Notes: a model not told the origin generated them from the letters alone. A stretch of 64,000 nt of DNA from Bacillota bacterium (GCA_023400235.1 JAEXFI010000014.1:139408-203407), one strand, 5' to 3'; positions 43,742-53,611 are shown, counted from the first letter of the stretch. Numbers and translations are program-made.

Positions 43742-45367
43742 ATGGAAGATAAGAAAAACCCCCAGAATGAGGGCACCACAAAGCAAACACCGGACAGCGG
43801 GGTAAATAATCCGTCAGCAGCAGCAGTTCCCGCAGGAGCACCCTATTACAGCCCATATATTCCCCGTGATAAAACTCCGGAATACCAGGCCTTCAAGGCC
43901 AGGGTAATTTCGCCAAAGGGTGTTATCATTTCAGTATTGAGCATCCTGCTTGCAATCCTCTTTACCGAAACTATCTTATTAGGCGCCGCCGGAATTTCCG
44001 TTCCTGTATTTGCCCTTGCCTTTTATTCCTCTCTTTTCTACTTTTTCAAGGAAAGCGGCAAGCCCTTTAACAAGCCTGCAATTTATCTGACTTTCCCGGT
44101 ATTCTTGCTGGCCTTCAGCTTTTTCCTCCATTACAACCCCAGCACCCAGTTTATAACCTGGCTTACTCTTATCAGTGTGGTGTGCATACAGCTTGTAATG
44201 CTTGGAAACAGCCCCGGAGAAAAGCTTTTCTCCTTTGACATGCTGCTGAAGGTGCTGGTAAATGTAATATGCAGACCTTTTACCAATCTTGCCATGCCCT
44301 TTATCTCTCTGGAATACCTCAGGGGCAGGAAAAGCAATACCTCTAAAAATGCCATATTGATTTTTATTGGCCTGGCAGTGTCACTTCCAGTTGCATTGAT
44401 CCTGCTTGGCCTGTTTATGAGTGCTGACGCTGTATTTGAGAATGCGGTAAACAACTTGATAAATTATATGGGCGTGGATTTTGGTAATGCGTTTGCCGAC
44501 ATCCTTGTAGGGTTCTTCGGAGGTATTCTCCTCTCCGCTGCTCTGCTTGGCCTTAAATACGAAGATATAAAGAAGAGGCCTGCCGGTACAGTTGGCAATT
44601 GTCTGGACAGCCTGATTGTAGGAACTTTTCTGACCATTATAAATATTCTTCTCATAGCCTTCGTCGGCTTTCAATTTGCCTACCTGTTCGGAGGTACCAG
44701 CAATATCACTCTGACAGATATGTCTTACGCAGAATATGCCAGAAGGGGCTTCTTTGAGCTTACTGCAGCTTCAGGCCTGATATTTTCAATTGCTCTGTTT
44801 GTCATGGTAATGACCAGGAAAAAGGGCACCCACCTTCCCCTGTGGGTTAAGCTCTGCACGGTTTCTCTGTGCCTTTGCAATGGAGTTCTGCTTGTCTCAG
44901 GCTTGAAAAGAATGCTCCTTTATGTTGATGTATATGGCTTGAGTGTGAAACGTGTGCTGACTCTCTGGTTCATGTGTATTATCGGTCTGTGCCTTGTATG
45001 GCTGCTGCTGAAATCCTTCCTTCCCGGCGTAGATGCCATAAAGCTCATAGGTATAACTGTTGTGGCAGGTGTTTGCATTCTAAGCCTTACCAATACAGAA
45101 CGTTTAATAGCCCGATATAATATTGACAGGTATATCAGCAGCCCAAATAAAATAACCCTGGATGTGTACCACCTTGGAAGGCTTTCCTATACCACTGCCC
45201 CTGAAATTGCAAGGCTAAAGACTATGGAGTCAAAAGACGGACAGTATACCCCTAGAGACATTGTAGACATCCTGTATAAACAGGAGCAGGCCTATAATAA
45301 CAGAAACAGGCTCTATGGCTTCACACTGGACAGCATCGGGGCACAGGAAATTTTTTCAGGAAAATAA
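43742..45367 (+). CDS. DUF4173 multi-spanning membrane protein
   Basis: 541 residues, ATG at 43742 after AAAGGAG. A disordered, Pro- and Ala-rich cytoplasmic start of about 60 residues is followed by about twelve hydrophobic segments. VGFQFAYLFGG and, after an outer loop, YAEYARRGFFEL are the DUF4173 hallmarks. The last 75 residues are soluble (YHLGRLSYTTAPEIARLKTM). Function unknown; it lies 72 bases after the HTH gene, so the three genes probably form one unit that senses or changes the envelope. Confidence 0.85.
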   Translation: MEDKKNPQNEGTTKQTPDSGVNNPSAAAVPAGAPYYSPYIPRDKTPEYQAFKARVISPKGVIISVLSILLAILFTETILLGAAGISVPVFALAFYSSLFYFFKESGKPFNKPAIYLTFPVFLLAFSFFLHYNPSTQFITWLTLISVVCIQLVMLGNSPGEKLFSFDMLLKVLVNVICRPFTNLAMPFISLEYLRGRKSNTSKNAILIFIGLAVSLPVALILLGLFMSADAVFENAVNNLINYMGVDFGNAFADILVGFFGGILLSAALLGLKYEDIKKRPAGTVGNCLDSLIVGTFLTIINILLIAFVGFQFAYLFGGTSNITLTDMSYAEYARRGFFELTAASGLIFSIALFVMVMTRKKGTHLPLWVKLCTVSLCLCNGVLLVSGLKRMLLYVDVYGLSVKRVLTLWFMCIIGLCLVWLLLKSFLPGVDAIKLIGITVVAGVCILSLTNTERLIARYNIDRYISSPNKITLDVYHLGRLSYTTAPEIARLKTMESKDGQYTPRDIVDILYKQEQAYNNRNRLYGFTLDSIGAQEIFSGK

Positions 45368-45407
45368 ACCAGTGAAAAATAAATTCAATTCATATTTATT
45401 TGAAAGA

Positions 45408-45438
45408 TTGACATCCTGAGCCTCAAATGTGATAAAAT
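45408..45438 (+). promoter_or_regulatory. Promoter of the DUF815 ATPase gene
   Basis: TTGACA (45408-45413) followed by GATAAAAT (45431-45438), spacing 17-19 bases depending on the -10 chosen. Confidence 0.6.
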
Positions 45439-45490
45439 AAGAAAAACTTGCTTGAAGATTATTGAGCAGGATGGGGTCGAGGATAACTTT

Positions 45491-46792
45491 ATGTATGCAG
45501 ATATAAACGAACTTTTTTTGTACCGTAATTTTGAAAACCAAAGCCTTTTTGAAAATTTCGTAGGTATAATCAACAATTACGAAAGTATTAACTATGAAGA
45601 AATTAAAAAGAATATATACCAGTGTGCCAATGAGCTGGTTGAATTTGGCGTCCGGTACGGGTTGGCAGGAAATCTTTGGCACGGCTTTTTGACCTATTCC
45701 CTGGTCAACGATGAAAATTGCTTCTCAAAGTCTCTGGAGATTAACGGCTCTGCCGAAGGCACCATCACCAGGCTCGCCATAAATGACTTTGATTTATTCA
45801 AAAGACTTTACGATTTTGACCTGAGTTTGATTGATAAGGTTCTGGGAATCAAATGCCTTTGCTTTATTTCTGACTTTGTCAGCTCTGACTGTACAAAGGC
45901 CATAATAGATCCGCAGACGGTATGGGCTTTAAAAGAGCTTACAGGTGTGCTTGGCTCCGCATCCCACAACCAGGAATTCTATAATCATATCAGCAGCTAC
46001 TATCGCCGCTTTGGAGTAGGCAAATTTGCAATATACAGGGCATTCAAAGTTGTATCCGGCGGAAACCTGGAAGGTCAATCAGCAAATATCGTACCAATAC
46101 TTAATACAGAGCCGGTTACGCTTGAGGACCTGGTAGGCTATGAGCTTCAAAAGAAAGAGCTTATAAAAAACACTGAGGATTTTATAAACGGTCACAGGGC
46201 TAACAATGTTTTGCTGTATGGAGACAGCGGTACGGGAAAGTCCACCAGCATCAAGGCTGTTCTAAACCGATACGGCAGCCGCGGTCTGAGGATGATTGAG
46301 GTATACAAGCACCAGTTCGGATATCTGCAGGAGATAATTCAACAGGTAAAAGACCGGAATTATAAGTTTATAATATATATGGATGACCTTTCCTTTGAAG
46401 AATATGAAACAGAGTATAAGTATCTCAAAGCCATAATAGAAGGAGGACTGGAAATCCATCCGCAAAATGTCCTGCTGTATGCCACCTCCAACCGCAGGCA
46501 TCTGATCCGTGAAAAGTGGAGCGACAAGGCTGACAGGGATGATGATCTCCACACCAATGATACGGTGCAGGAGAAGCTTTCACTGGCTGCCAGGTTTGGA
46601 CTGTCCATCCTCTATATCTCCCCCAACAAGAAGGAGTTTAATAACATTGTCAGCGTTTTGGCGGACAAACACAACATTTCACTTCCTGAAGATCAGCTGC
46701 TGCTGGAGGCCAACAGATGGGAAATGCGCCACGGAGGCTTATCCGGCAGAACAGCGCAGCATTTTATCACTTATCTTAAAACCAAAGTCTGA
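45491..46792 (+). CDS. DUF815 AAA-type ATPase
   Basis: 433 residues from the ATG at 45491 with GAGGAT eight bases upstream; a TTG at 45452 would extend it but lacks a site. The front half (1-185) is helical and not recognised beyond this family. The ATPase part begins near 200 (LEDLVGYELQKKELIKNTE), with Walker A GDSGTGKST, a Walker B-like FIIYMDDLSFE, sensor YATSNRRHL, and an arginine-finger region ending DRDDDLHTNDTVQEKLSLAARF. The family is common in Gram-positive and Gram-negative bacteria, but the role is not known; MoxR- or chaperone-like remodelling is a guess. A terminator follows at once. Confidence 0.88.
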   Translation: MYADINELFLYRNFENQSLFENFVGIINNYESINYEEIKKNIYQCANELVEFGVRYGLAGNLWHGFLTYSLVNDENCFSKSLEINGSAEGTITRLAINDFDLFKRLYDFDLSLIDKVLGIKCLCFISDFVSSDCTKAIIDPQTVWALKELTGVLGSASHNQEFYNHISSYYRRFGVGKFAIYRAFKVVSGGNLEGQSANIVPILNTEPVTLEDLVGYELQKKELIKNTEDFINGHRANNVLLYGDSGTGKSTSIKAVLNRYGSRGLRMIEVYKHQFGYLQEIIQQVKDRNYKFIIYMDDLSFEEYETEYKYLKAIIEGGLEIHPQNVLLYATSNRRHLIREKWSDKADRDDDLHTNDTVQEKLSLAARFGLSILYISPNKKEFNNIVSVLADKHNISLPEDQLLLEANRWEMRHGGLSGRTAQHFITYLKTKV

Positions 46793-46800
46793 CAGACTAC

Positions 46801-46830
46801 AGAGTCGGCTTTTCTGCCGGCTCTATTTTT
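46801..46830 (+). terminator. Intrinsic terminator of the DUF815 gene
   Basis: AGAGTCGGC with GCCGGCTCT, six-base loop, then ATTTTTAT, nine bases after the stop. Confidence 0.85.
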
Positions 46831-46968
46831 ATATTCTCTTTTGAAAAGTGTTATGGAAAAAAGCCATATATCGCCGTTACCCTCTGTTCATTCCGGGAAT
46901 TTTCCTGTAAAATTAAATATGCTTTTACGACAAAATTTACTTAATTATTTAGTGTATTGGGGGACTTC

Positions 46969-48195
46969 ATGTCGAAACATATAAAGCTTTTTCTTCTGGC
47001 AATAATTTTTATGCTTACCTCTTTCACAACATATACCTCTGTGACTGCAAAGCCTGCCTATTCCAAAACCCTTGAGCAGATCTATAAAAGCAAGGACGTA
47101 TACAAGGACACTGAAACCAGGCTGAATGAATTAAACCGGAATTACAGCAACATCACATATCTGTTCAAAATAGGGCAATCCGTGGCGAAGCGCAATCTGA
47201 CGGTGCTAAAAGTTGGAAACGGTCCAAAGAAGCTTTTTATCAATGCCTCCCACCACCCCAGAGAATATATGGGCACTATTCTCACCCTGAATCAAATTCA
47301 ATACATACTTGAGGCATATTCGGAGAATAAAACCCTCGATAACTATAACATTAAAAAGCTCCTGGACAAGGAAGTGTCTTTCTATTTCCAGCCTCTTGTG
47401 AATCCAGACGGGGTCCAGATCTGCGTAAACGGCACCCCTTCATATTATTTCAATGCCAATAAGGTTGACCTGAATCATAATTATGATGCCCTATGGTACA
47501 AGGAGATTACCAGCTCCTACTCTACGGGTGAAAAACCCTTTTCGGAGCCTGAAACCCAGGCAATCAAAAACCTGTGTGAGAGTGTTGAATTTGACCTGAC
47601 TATGGCGTATCACGCAGCAGGTGATATTATTTACTGGTATTTCGGTCAGCAGGGAGCTGACAGACAGAGAGACCTTGCATATGCAAATATGCTTAAGAAC
47701 CTTACCGGGTATACACTTGTAAGTCCTGCGAACTATAAATCCTCTACCTCAGGCTTTAAGGACTGGTGTATTATGAAACTGAAGATCCCATCCTTTACAC
47801 TGGAGATTGGAGGCAAACGGGGATTGTCCAAGCCGGTGGAGTGGTCCTGGTACAATTCTGTATGGGAAAAAAACAGGCTTGTACCTGTGAGAACTGCAAC
47901 GCAACTGTTGAAACAGACAAAGTTTAACGGAGATAAGAAGACTGCTCTGATTTTAAATAAGTCCCTTGTGGTTTTAAGTCAAAATATAATTTCTATTGAC
48001 GGCATCAGCTGCATTTCCATGAAAGATGCTCAAGCCCTTGGTTATGCCAGGTTGGATACAGAAGCTAAAGAGAGGCTCAACACCTCCCGTATTTCTTTCA
48101 AAGGGTCAGATTATTTAAAGCTGGAGGCCCTTGCAGTACAGCTGGGCCTTGCATGCCGCTATGATAAAGCTGTAAACACCTATTATATTAATTAA
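46969..48195 (+). CDS. Secreted M14-family zinc peptidase
   Basis: 408 residues from the ATG at 46969 (GGGGGA upstream); a TTG at 46957 lies within that site. A signal peptide covers about 1-27. The M14 domain has zinc ligands His96 and Glu99 (HHPREYMG) and His215 (AYHAAGD), and catalytic Glu279 (FTLEIGG). The substrate-carboxylate Arg of classic carboxypeptidases is replaced: DLNHN at 167-171 instead of DLNRN, which points to gamma-D-glutamyl-diaminopimelate peptidases of the wall. The last 100 residues (about 305-408) resemble copper-amine-oxidase-like N-terminal (SH3-type wall-binding) modules. The likely role is peptidoglycan turnover outside the cell. Confidence 0.87.
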   Translation: MSKHIKLFLLAIIFMLTSFTTYTSVTAKPAYSKTLEQIYKSKDVYKDTETRLNELNRNYSNITYLFKIGQSVAKRNLTVLKVGNGPKKLFINASHHPREYMGTILTLNQIQYILEAYSENKTLDNYNIKKLLDKEVSFYFQPLVNPDGVQICVNGTPSYYFNANKVDLNHNYDALWYKEITSSYSTGEKPFSEPETQAIKNLCESVEFDLTMAYHAAGDIIYWYFGQQGADRQRDLAYANMLKNLTGYTLVSPANYKSSTSGFKDWCIMKLKIPSFTLEIGGKRGLSKPVEWSWYNSVWEKNRLVPVRTATQLLKQTKFNGDKKTALILNKSLVVLSQNIISIDGISCISMKDAQALGYARLDTEAKERLNTSRISFKGSDYLKLEALAVQLGLACRYDKAVNTYYIN

Positions 48196-48301
48196 TTTAT
48201 ATTACAGTAATTGTGTATTTTAATAGTAATGTCTGGAAATAATACTTGTAACCGGAAATTATCCAATAACACACAATTGTATATATGAAAGGAGAATTTT
48301 A

Positions 48302-48406
48302 ATGGGTGACAAGGGCAGTGCAAAAAAAGCGCCAAAAATGACCAAGAAAGAGGCTCGAGCCGCCAAAAATGCGGCCCGCAACAGTAAAAACACAGCTGAA
48401 GCCTAG
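48302..48406 (+). CDS. Tiny basic Lys/Ala-rich protein (34 residues)
   Basis: ATG at 48302 to TAG at 48406, with a strong AAAGGAG seven bases upstream. The product starts MGDKGSAKKAPKMTKKEARA and is rich in Lys, Ala and Arg; no acidic or hydrophobic patch is present. A matching class of small KR-rich proteins beginning MGDKG occurs in clostridia, as far as I recall. Nucleic-acid binding is a guess. A terminator follows at 48472-48509. Confidence 0.75.
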   Translation: MGDKGSAKKAPKMTKKEARAAKNAARNSKNTAEA

Positions 48407-48471
48407 GCAGGAACATTATCGCCGGCTTATTTTATTAGGATTTCTGCACAGTAACTATTTAGGCAAATACT

Positions 48472-48509
48472 AAAAAATATGAAATTGCACGGGCAATTTC
48501 ATATTTTTT
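48472..48509. terminator. Bidirectional intrinsic terminator
   Basis: A 17-bp perfect stem AAAAAATATGAAATTGC and complement around a four-base loop, between the tiny gene and helD, which converge on it. Confidence 0.9.
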
Positions 48510-48575
48510 CTTTGGATATAACCTGCATACAGCAGCTCTAAACGTGATTTTTAGTCTGCTATTTTATTTAATTAT

Positions 48576-50858
48576 TCATTCCAGCAGCCTTGACCTTTCT
48601 CCTACGTAGTATATGCACAACTTGTGCAGGGGACGGGTCATAGCAACATACAGAAGTTTGGTATCCAGAGCATTTTCAGAATAATTTTCCCTGTTTGCAT
48701 TTGACAGCAGCACTGCATCGAATTCCAGACCCTTTGATAAATAAGAAGGCACAATAACCATACCAGTCCTGTACTCCATTTCATTTCCGGTAATTAGATT
48801 GATATCCTTATGCTCCTTCTTCAATAAAGGCAATAGCTGATGGCATTCCTCCATGGTCTTGCAGATTACAGCCACAGTTCTAAGCCCTTTGTCTTTAAAA
48901 CCCGTGAGCCTTTGGGAAATATCCTTTGCAACAGTTTCAAAGGAATCTCTTTGAATGTACTCCACCTCTTCACCATGCCTAATGACAGGAGTCCCTCTGA
49001 ACCTGACCAGCTCCTCCAGCTTTCCCATAACCCCATTTGCGGCTTCCATTATTTCAACCGTTGTTCTGTAGCTTTGCTCCAGTGTGAGAAATTCACACTT
49101 CTTCCCGTCAAAGACCTTATCCACTATCTCCTCCCATTGCCTTACGCCGCGATAGGAATGTATCCCCTGGCAAAGGTCTCCCAATATGGTAAAAGAGCTG
49201 TCCTTAACGATATTTTTCAGGACAAAGAACTGAAAAGCACTGAAATCCTGGGCCTCATCAATAACAATGTGCTTTACGGGCACCTTCTCATCAATCCCAT
49301 ATATTTTGTATTTCAGATATATTATGGGTGCCAGATCCTCCAGCTCCAACTGCTTTTTTTCCAGTATCTCAAGAGTATATTCCCTGGTAAACTCACATAT
49401 CTCCCTGCCCGCATACCTGCCTGCCAGGAGGTCAAACCCCTCTGTGTCCTCCATCAGTTCAACATAATACTGATACGGGCTAAGTTTGGGCAGCTCTTCC
49501 AGGTACTCCTTAACAAGTGTCTTGGAGGCCTTTTCAATCTTGCCTAAAACTCTGTCTCTCTTTTCAAAGGCCTCTCTCACAATCCTTTGGCGTTCTTCCT
49601 CATTGGCCGCTTGCATTCTGGCTGCAGCAACCTTCCTGTCACATTCCGCCTCAATCTGGGAGGTAAACTGCTGCTTGGCAGTTTTAAGCCTGGAATTAAG
49701 ACTCTTTTTTATCTCATTCATCCTCTGGGCAATAGGCCACATTCCATACTGTGTCAGAAACAAATTATTGATTTCTTCATAGGTATAAATTACTTTAGTA
49801 CCCAGCATAAGATCTTTTTTGGGTATAAACTGCCGCTCTATTTTTAAGATATGTTCATCAATGATTTCTTTAAAATTCATTGAGGTTTTAAGTTCAGAAG
49901 CTTCTCTGAGCAACGTATTAAGGTCTGCCTGCCGGGCAGTGCCATTAAGGTTGACAAACCTGTTCAGCTTTTCATTGGCATCGGTAAGCTTGAACCTTTT
50001 ACCGATCAGCTCCATGGCAAAATCCTCAAAGGTAGTTTGCTTGACCCGTTCAACTCCCAATTCCGGAAGAACCTCGGATATATAATTTAAAAACAGTCTG
50101 TTGGGGGCTATAATCATAAAGTTTTCGGGTTCAAAGGTTTTTTCAAAGGTGTAAATAAGATATGCTATCCTGTGAAGTGCTATTGTGGTCTTTCCGCTTC
50201 CTGCAACTCCTTGAACTATAAGCGGCTTCCACATGGGAGCCCTGACGATTTTATTCTGCTCCTCCTGAATTGTTGATACTATTTCCTTAAGTCGGTTTTC
50301 TGCGTTTGCTCCCAGATAGGTCTGCAAAAATTCATCATTGGTGGTGATATCTATATCAAATATTTCTTCGAGTTTACCGCTGTTTATTGAAAACTGCCGT
50401 TTCAGCAGCAGCTCACCCTCTATTGTTCCGTCAGGACATACATACCCGGATTTTCCGAGCCTGCCCTCATAGTACAGGTTTGCAATGGGCGCACGCCAAT
50501 CAACAATAATTATTTCCTGGTCCTCATCTCTTGCAAGGGACATTTTGCCGATATAAAGCTGCTCGGTTCTTACTGTATCGTCTTCCTTAAAGTCAACCCT
50601 GGCAAAGTAGGGCTTGCCTCTTGCAGTATATAGATTTCTTACCTTCAGTGCCAAAGTATCCTGCAGCATGGTATTTACCAGGATGCTTGTATAATCGGCA
50701 CTGCTGTCTCCGCTCATATGCCTTTTGACATTTTCCAGTTCATCGCTTATTTTTGTTCTCTTCTCCAATGCTCTCTCCAGACTCTTCTCAACATAATCCA
50801 GAGTGTATCTGCACCTTTCAAGCTCTTCCTTGTAGGCCGGATGGTTTGCAGCTGACAT
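48576..50858 (-). CDS. helD: HelD, UvrD-like RNA polymerase recycling motor
   Basis: 760 residues from the ATG at 50858 with AAGGAGG; the longer frame from 50891 runs through that site. The N-terminal coiled-coil arm (about 1-60) inserts into RNA polymerase in known HelD proteins; FARVDFKEDD and IGKMSLARDEDQEIIIVDWR mark the conserved start of the motor. Walker A is GVAGSGKTTIALHR (about 207-220); later motifs are HIVIDEAQDFSAFQF (Walker B) and YVAMTRPLHKL near the end. HelD frees stalled RNA polymerase from DNA using ATP. It is the next minus-strand gene after the MFS carrier of the allantoin operon but 170 bases away, so probably independent. Confidence 0.93.
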   Translation of the reverse strand: MSAANHPAYKEELERCRYTLDYVEKSLERALEKRTKISDELENVKRHMSGDSSADYTSILVNTMLQDTLALKVRNLYTARGKPYFARVDFKEDDTVRTEQLYIGKMSLARDEDQEIIIVDWRAPIANLYYEGRLGKSGYVCPDGTIEGELLLKRQFSINSGKLEEIFDIDITTNDEFLQTYLGANAENRLKEIVSTIQEEQNKIVRAPMWKPLIVQGVAGSGKTTIALHRIAYLIYTFEKTFEPENFMIIAPNRLFLNYISEVLPELGVERVKQTTFEDFAMELIGKRFKLTDANEKLNRFVNLNGTARQADLNTLLREASELKTSMNFKEIIDEHILKIERQFIPKKDLMLGTKVIYTYEEINNLFLTQYGMWPIAQRMNEIKKSLNSRLKTAKQQFTSQIEAECDRKVAAARMQAANEEERQRIVREAFEKRDRVLGKIEKASKTLVKEYLEELPKLSPYQYYVELMEDTEGFDLLAGRYAGREICEFTREYTLEILEKKQLELEDLAPIIYLKYKIYGIDEKVPVKHIVIDEAQDFSAFQFFVLKNIVKDSSFTILGDLCQGIHSYRGVRQWEEIVDKVFDGKKCEFLTLEQSYRTTVEIMEAANGVMGKLEELVRFRGTPVIRHGEEVEYIQRDSFETVAKDISQRLTGFKDKGLRTVAVICKTMEECHQLLPLLKKEHKDINLITGNEMEYRTGMVIVPSYLSKGLEFDAVLLSNANRENYSENALDTKLLYVAMTRPLHKLCIYYVGERSRLLE

Positions 50859-51030
50859 AATCTGTACCTCCTTCTGACGTACCTGCGGCACGCATATACA
50901 TTATATTTTACTGACCATATACAGATATTCCCCGGCCATGTGGACGGGGATATCTATTTAAACAGACTTATATTATATATTTTCATTTTTTTGAAATCAA
51001 CGGTTGTAACACAATTGGAATATATTTATT

Positions 51031-52248
51031 TTATGTCTCTGCCTTGGCAGGTCTATATCCTATGAGCATGGATATGAGGAAAAGGATGCAAACAAAAAAT
51101 TGAATAAACGCTCCGGTTCTGTAAACGGAGAAAATCCCGAACTGGGAAATCATATTTCCAGTGACAACATTTCCGATAATACCGCTCAAACCGGCATAAA
51201 TTGCCGTAGCTACAGTCTGGGCCGTAGCTTTGAGTTCGGCAGGCGCCAGGGAGTGAATATAATATATACTTCCCGGTAAGAACATTCCAAAGGACAAGCC
51301 GTTCAGTGCCTGGCAGAATAGTATCAATTCAGGCCCCCTGGCTATGGAGTAAATGAACAGTCTGAGTGCATATACCAGCATTCCCGCTAAAATTAATACC
51401 TGTGGTCTGTACTTCTTTACCAGCCTGCTGGATATTAAAAGAATGGGAACTTCCGAGAATGCACTTATGGCATTGGCAATCCCGTATAAATTGTCGTCCC
51501 CTCCCACCTGCCTGATCAAGGTAGCCAGAAAACTATATACGGAGGTCATGTTAATAAAGGTTATACAGGATAAAAATATAAATATTGTATAGTTAAAATT
51601 TTTAAGGAGCCGGCCTACCTTCATCTCCTTCAGGGATAACGCCGGAGCGTTGCTGCCGCACACCTCCTCCTGCCTGTAATGGAAAAATACCGCACACATG
51701 CTCAGGGTCAACACGCTGAGAATCCCAAAGACCACAAAAATTATATTCACAAAAGTAAGACTTATAAGCTTTCCATTTATCATAACTATTATGGAAAACC
51801 CGAGGGAGCCCCAAAGTCTGAAAGAGCCGTATGACTTGCCGCTGTTTCTGATGCTTTGAATGGTCCAGCTGTCCAGCAGCGGAGACATGCTGCAAAAGAA
51901 GAAGGCAATGACAGGAGGCAGCACAAACATTAATGCTCCTCCATTTGCAAAAGGCATTAAAACAATGAGTATGCTCGCTGCCAGCATGGTAAACAAATAA
52001 ACCGTTTTTATGGATCTGATCCTGTCACTGATCATTCCCCAAAAAGGCTGTCCAACAAGAGTTGCAATCGAGTTAAGCATAAGTATTACACCAATTCTGG
52101 CAGTGCTTAGATTGTTATGCATCAGATAAACTACAATAAATGGATTGTATGCTGCTACCGTAGCCCACGACAACAGATGCAGCAGCTTAAAATTGCCTGT
52201 AATATGTTTTTTTGCCTTGTCCGCAATATGTATTTGAGATTCCCCCAA
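51031..52248 (-). CDS. Major facilitator superfamily transporter
   Basis: 405 residues, read from a TTG at 52248 with AAGGA just before it; the start is uncertain. Twelve hydrophobic segments are visible. GQPFWGMISDRIRSIKTVY (67-85) is the MFS signature loop between helices 2 and 3, and SFRLWGSLGFS (~142-152) matches the LacY/nucleoside-symporter-like branch (MFS_1_like). It is the last gene of the same-strand allantoin cluster, 121 bases after an amidohydrolase gene; it might export a product or import a ureide, but the branch is often linked to sugars and multidrug carriers, so substrate is open. Confidence 0.85.
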   Translation of the reverse strand: MGESQIHIADKAKKHITGNFKLLHLLSWATVAAYNPFIVVYLMHNNLSTARIGVILMLNSIATLVGQPFWGMISDRIRSIKTVYLFTMLAASILIVLMPFANGGALMFVLPPVIAFFFCSMSPLLDSWTIQSIRNSGKSYGSFRLWGSLGFSIIVMINGKLISLTFVNIIFVVFGILSVLTLSMCAVFFHYRQEEVCGSNAPALSLKEMKVGRLLKNFNYTIFIFLSCITFINMTSVYSFLATLIRQVGGDDNLYGIANAISAFSEVPILLISSRLVKKYRPQVLILAGMLVYALRLFIYSIARGPELILFCQALNGLSFGMFLPGSIYYIHSLAPAELKATAQTVATAIYAGLSGIIGNVVTGNMISQFGIFSVYRTGAFIQFFVCILFLISMLIGYRPAKAET

Positions 52249-52369
52249 TGTCCTTATCGGATAAAATATAATCAGTATTGGTTATCTTTGTTATATACTA
52301 TATTATATTACCATTGCGTCACACTATAAATAGACATTTCTATACATATCAATTTGAAAAATTTAAGAG

Positions 52370-53611
52370 TTAAGCCTTGTAAGCCGTCCTATATACCATC
52401 TCTCCCAATATATCCATTCCGTTTTTTATACTGCCCGGCTCTGTATATTCTTTCGGACTGTGGCTGATTCCCCGTTCACTTTGAACAAATATCATGGCTC
52501 CAGGGGCTATGGAACTGATTACCTGTATATCATGTCCTGCACCGCTGAACATATCAAGAAAGGGTATGTTCAGCTCTCCTGCCGCACCTCTGGCCAGACT
52601 GGTCAGATATCCATCCATGGGCACAGGCCTCTGCCGGCATAAATATTCAATATCCACACCTAAACCGTTATCTAGTGCAAGTTCACTGCATTTTTTCTCA
52701 AAACTGAGGCCCATTTTCACAAGAACCTCTTCTCTGGGACATCGCAGGTCTGCTATGAGCATGGCTTTATGGGGTATGATGTTTGTAGCTCCAGGCTTAA
52801 CCTCCAGTACGCCGACTGTTCCCACGGCATCCTCTCCCCACTGTCTTGCAAGCTGCTGCACGAAGCCCACCATTTCGGCGGCTGCAACCAGCGCATCCTG
52901 TCTGTGCTGCATAGTTGTGGTTCCGGCGTGATTGGCTTGTCCGGAAAATATGGCCTTTATTTTGTACTGTCCGGTGATGGTATTTACTATCCCTGTGGGA
53001 ATTCCCCGGTCATAAAGCTTCCTGCCCTGCTCCGCATGCAATTCAAAGGCGCACAATATATCGCTTCTCTTGCAGGAATTAAGCAGTCCTTCGTCAAGGG
53101 GAGCAAGTCCCGCCTTTTCTCTGGCGGCATTGAAAGACAATCCCTCCGCATCTGTCAGGCCTTCTATTTCCTCAAGACCTATTTCCCCTGTAATAGCCCT
53201 GCTTCCCAGAAAACTGCTTTTAAAGCGTCCGCCATCCTCATCGCATACAGCCAGCAGTTCAATATTGTGCTCCGGCCTTCCATATCTCCTGAACAGGGTG
53301 TCCAGCACCGCCAGCCCTGCGATTACTCCAAGAGCTCCATCATAGCAGCCTCCGCCTTCTACGGAATCATAATGGGACAACAGCACCGTTTTGTCACTCC
53401 GCCCCTCTATACGTCCATACAAGTTGCCAAGAGCATCCCTTCTGGTCTTCATATTTCCTGCCAGCATCCAGCTCTCCAGCTCATGCATGGCCTCATCCCA
53501 TGCATGGGTGTATAAAAGTCGGTGATTCCAACCGTTATCCATCTTTTTTAAAAATTCTAAATGTCTCAGAACACTCACAAGACATTCAGAGCTGTTGAAT
53601 CTCTCTGCCAT
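52370..53611 (-). CDS. M20-family amidohydrolase, likely allantoate amidohydrolase
   Basis: 413 residues; ATG at 53611 with GGAGCGG upstream. It has the two-metal site of the allantoate/N-carbamoyl amino acid hydrolase group: His80 (LLSHYDSV), Asp91 (GGCYDGALG), Glu125 in CDEDGGRF, His192 (FELHAEQG) and a C-terminal RGISHSP. The dimerisation part has FSGQANHAGTTTM. The sequence around Glu125, with GGRFKSSFLGSRA after it, is closest to allantoate amidohydrolases (plant AAH reads EEGVRFQTTFLGS as I recall it). It would turn allantoate into ureidoglycine, ammonia and CO2. Its partner upstream has the ureidoglycolate-hydrolase signature, so the two differ in job. Confidence 0.75.
   Translation of the reverse strand: MAERFNSSECLVSVLRHLEFLKKMDNGWNHRLLYTHAWDEAMHELESWMLAGNMKTRRDALGNLYGRIEGRSDKTVLLSHYDSVEGGGCYDGALGVIAGLAVLDTLFRRYGRPEHNIELLAVCDEDGGRFKSSFLGSRAITGEIGLEEIEGLTDAEGLSFNAAREKAGLAPLDEGLLNSCKRSDILCAFELHAEQGRKLYDRGIPTGIVNTITGQYKIKAIFSGQANHAGTTTMQHRQDALVAAAEMVGFVQQLARQWGEDAVGTVGVLEVKPGATNIIPHKAMLIADLRCPREEVLVKMGLSFEKKCSELALDNGLGVDIEYLCRQRPVPMDGYLTSLARGAAGELNIPFLDMFSGAGHDIQVISSIAPGAMIFVQSERGISHSPKEYTEPGSIKNGMDILGEMVYRTAYKA

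Noticed and set aside
50924..50955. Terminator of the allantoin operon before helD
   Set aside because: A GATATCCCCG / CGGGG-ATATC hairpin is present, but no T-run follows on the minus strand, so it was not called.
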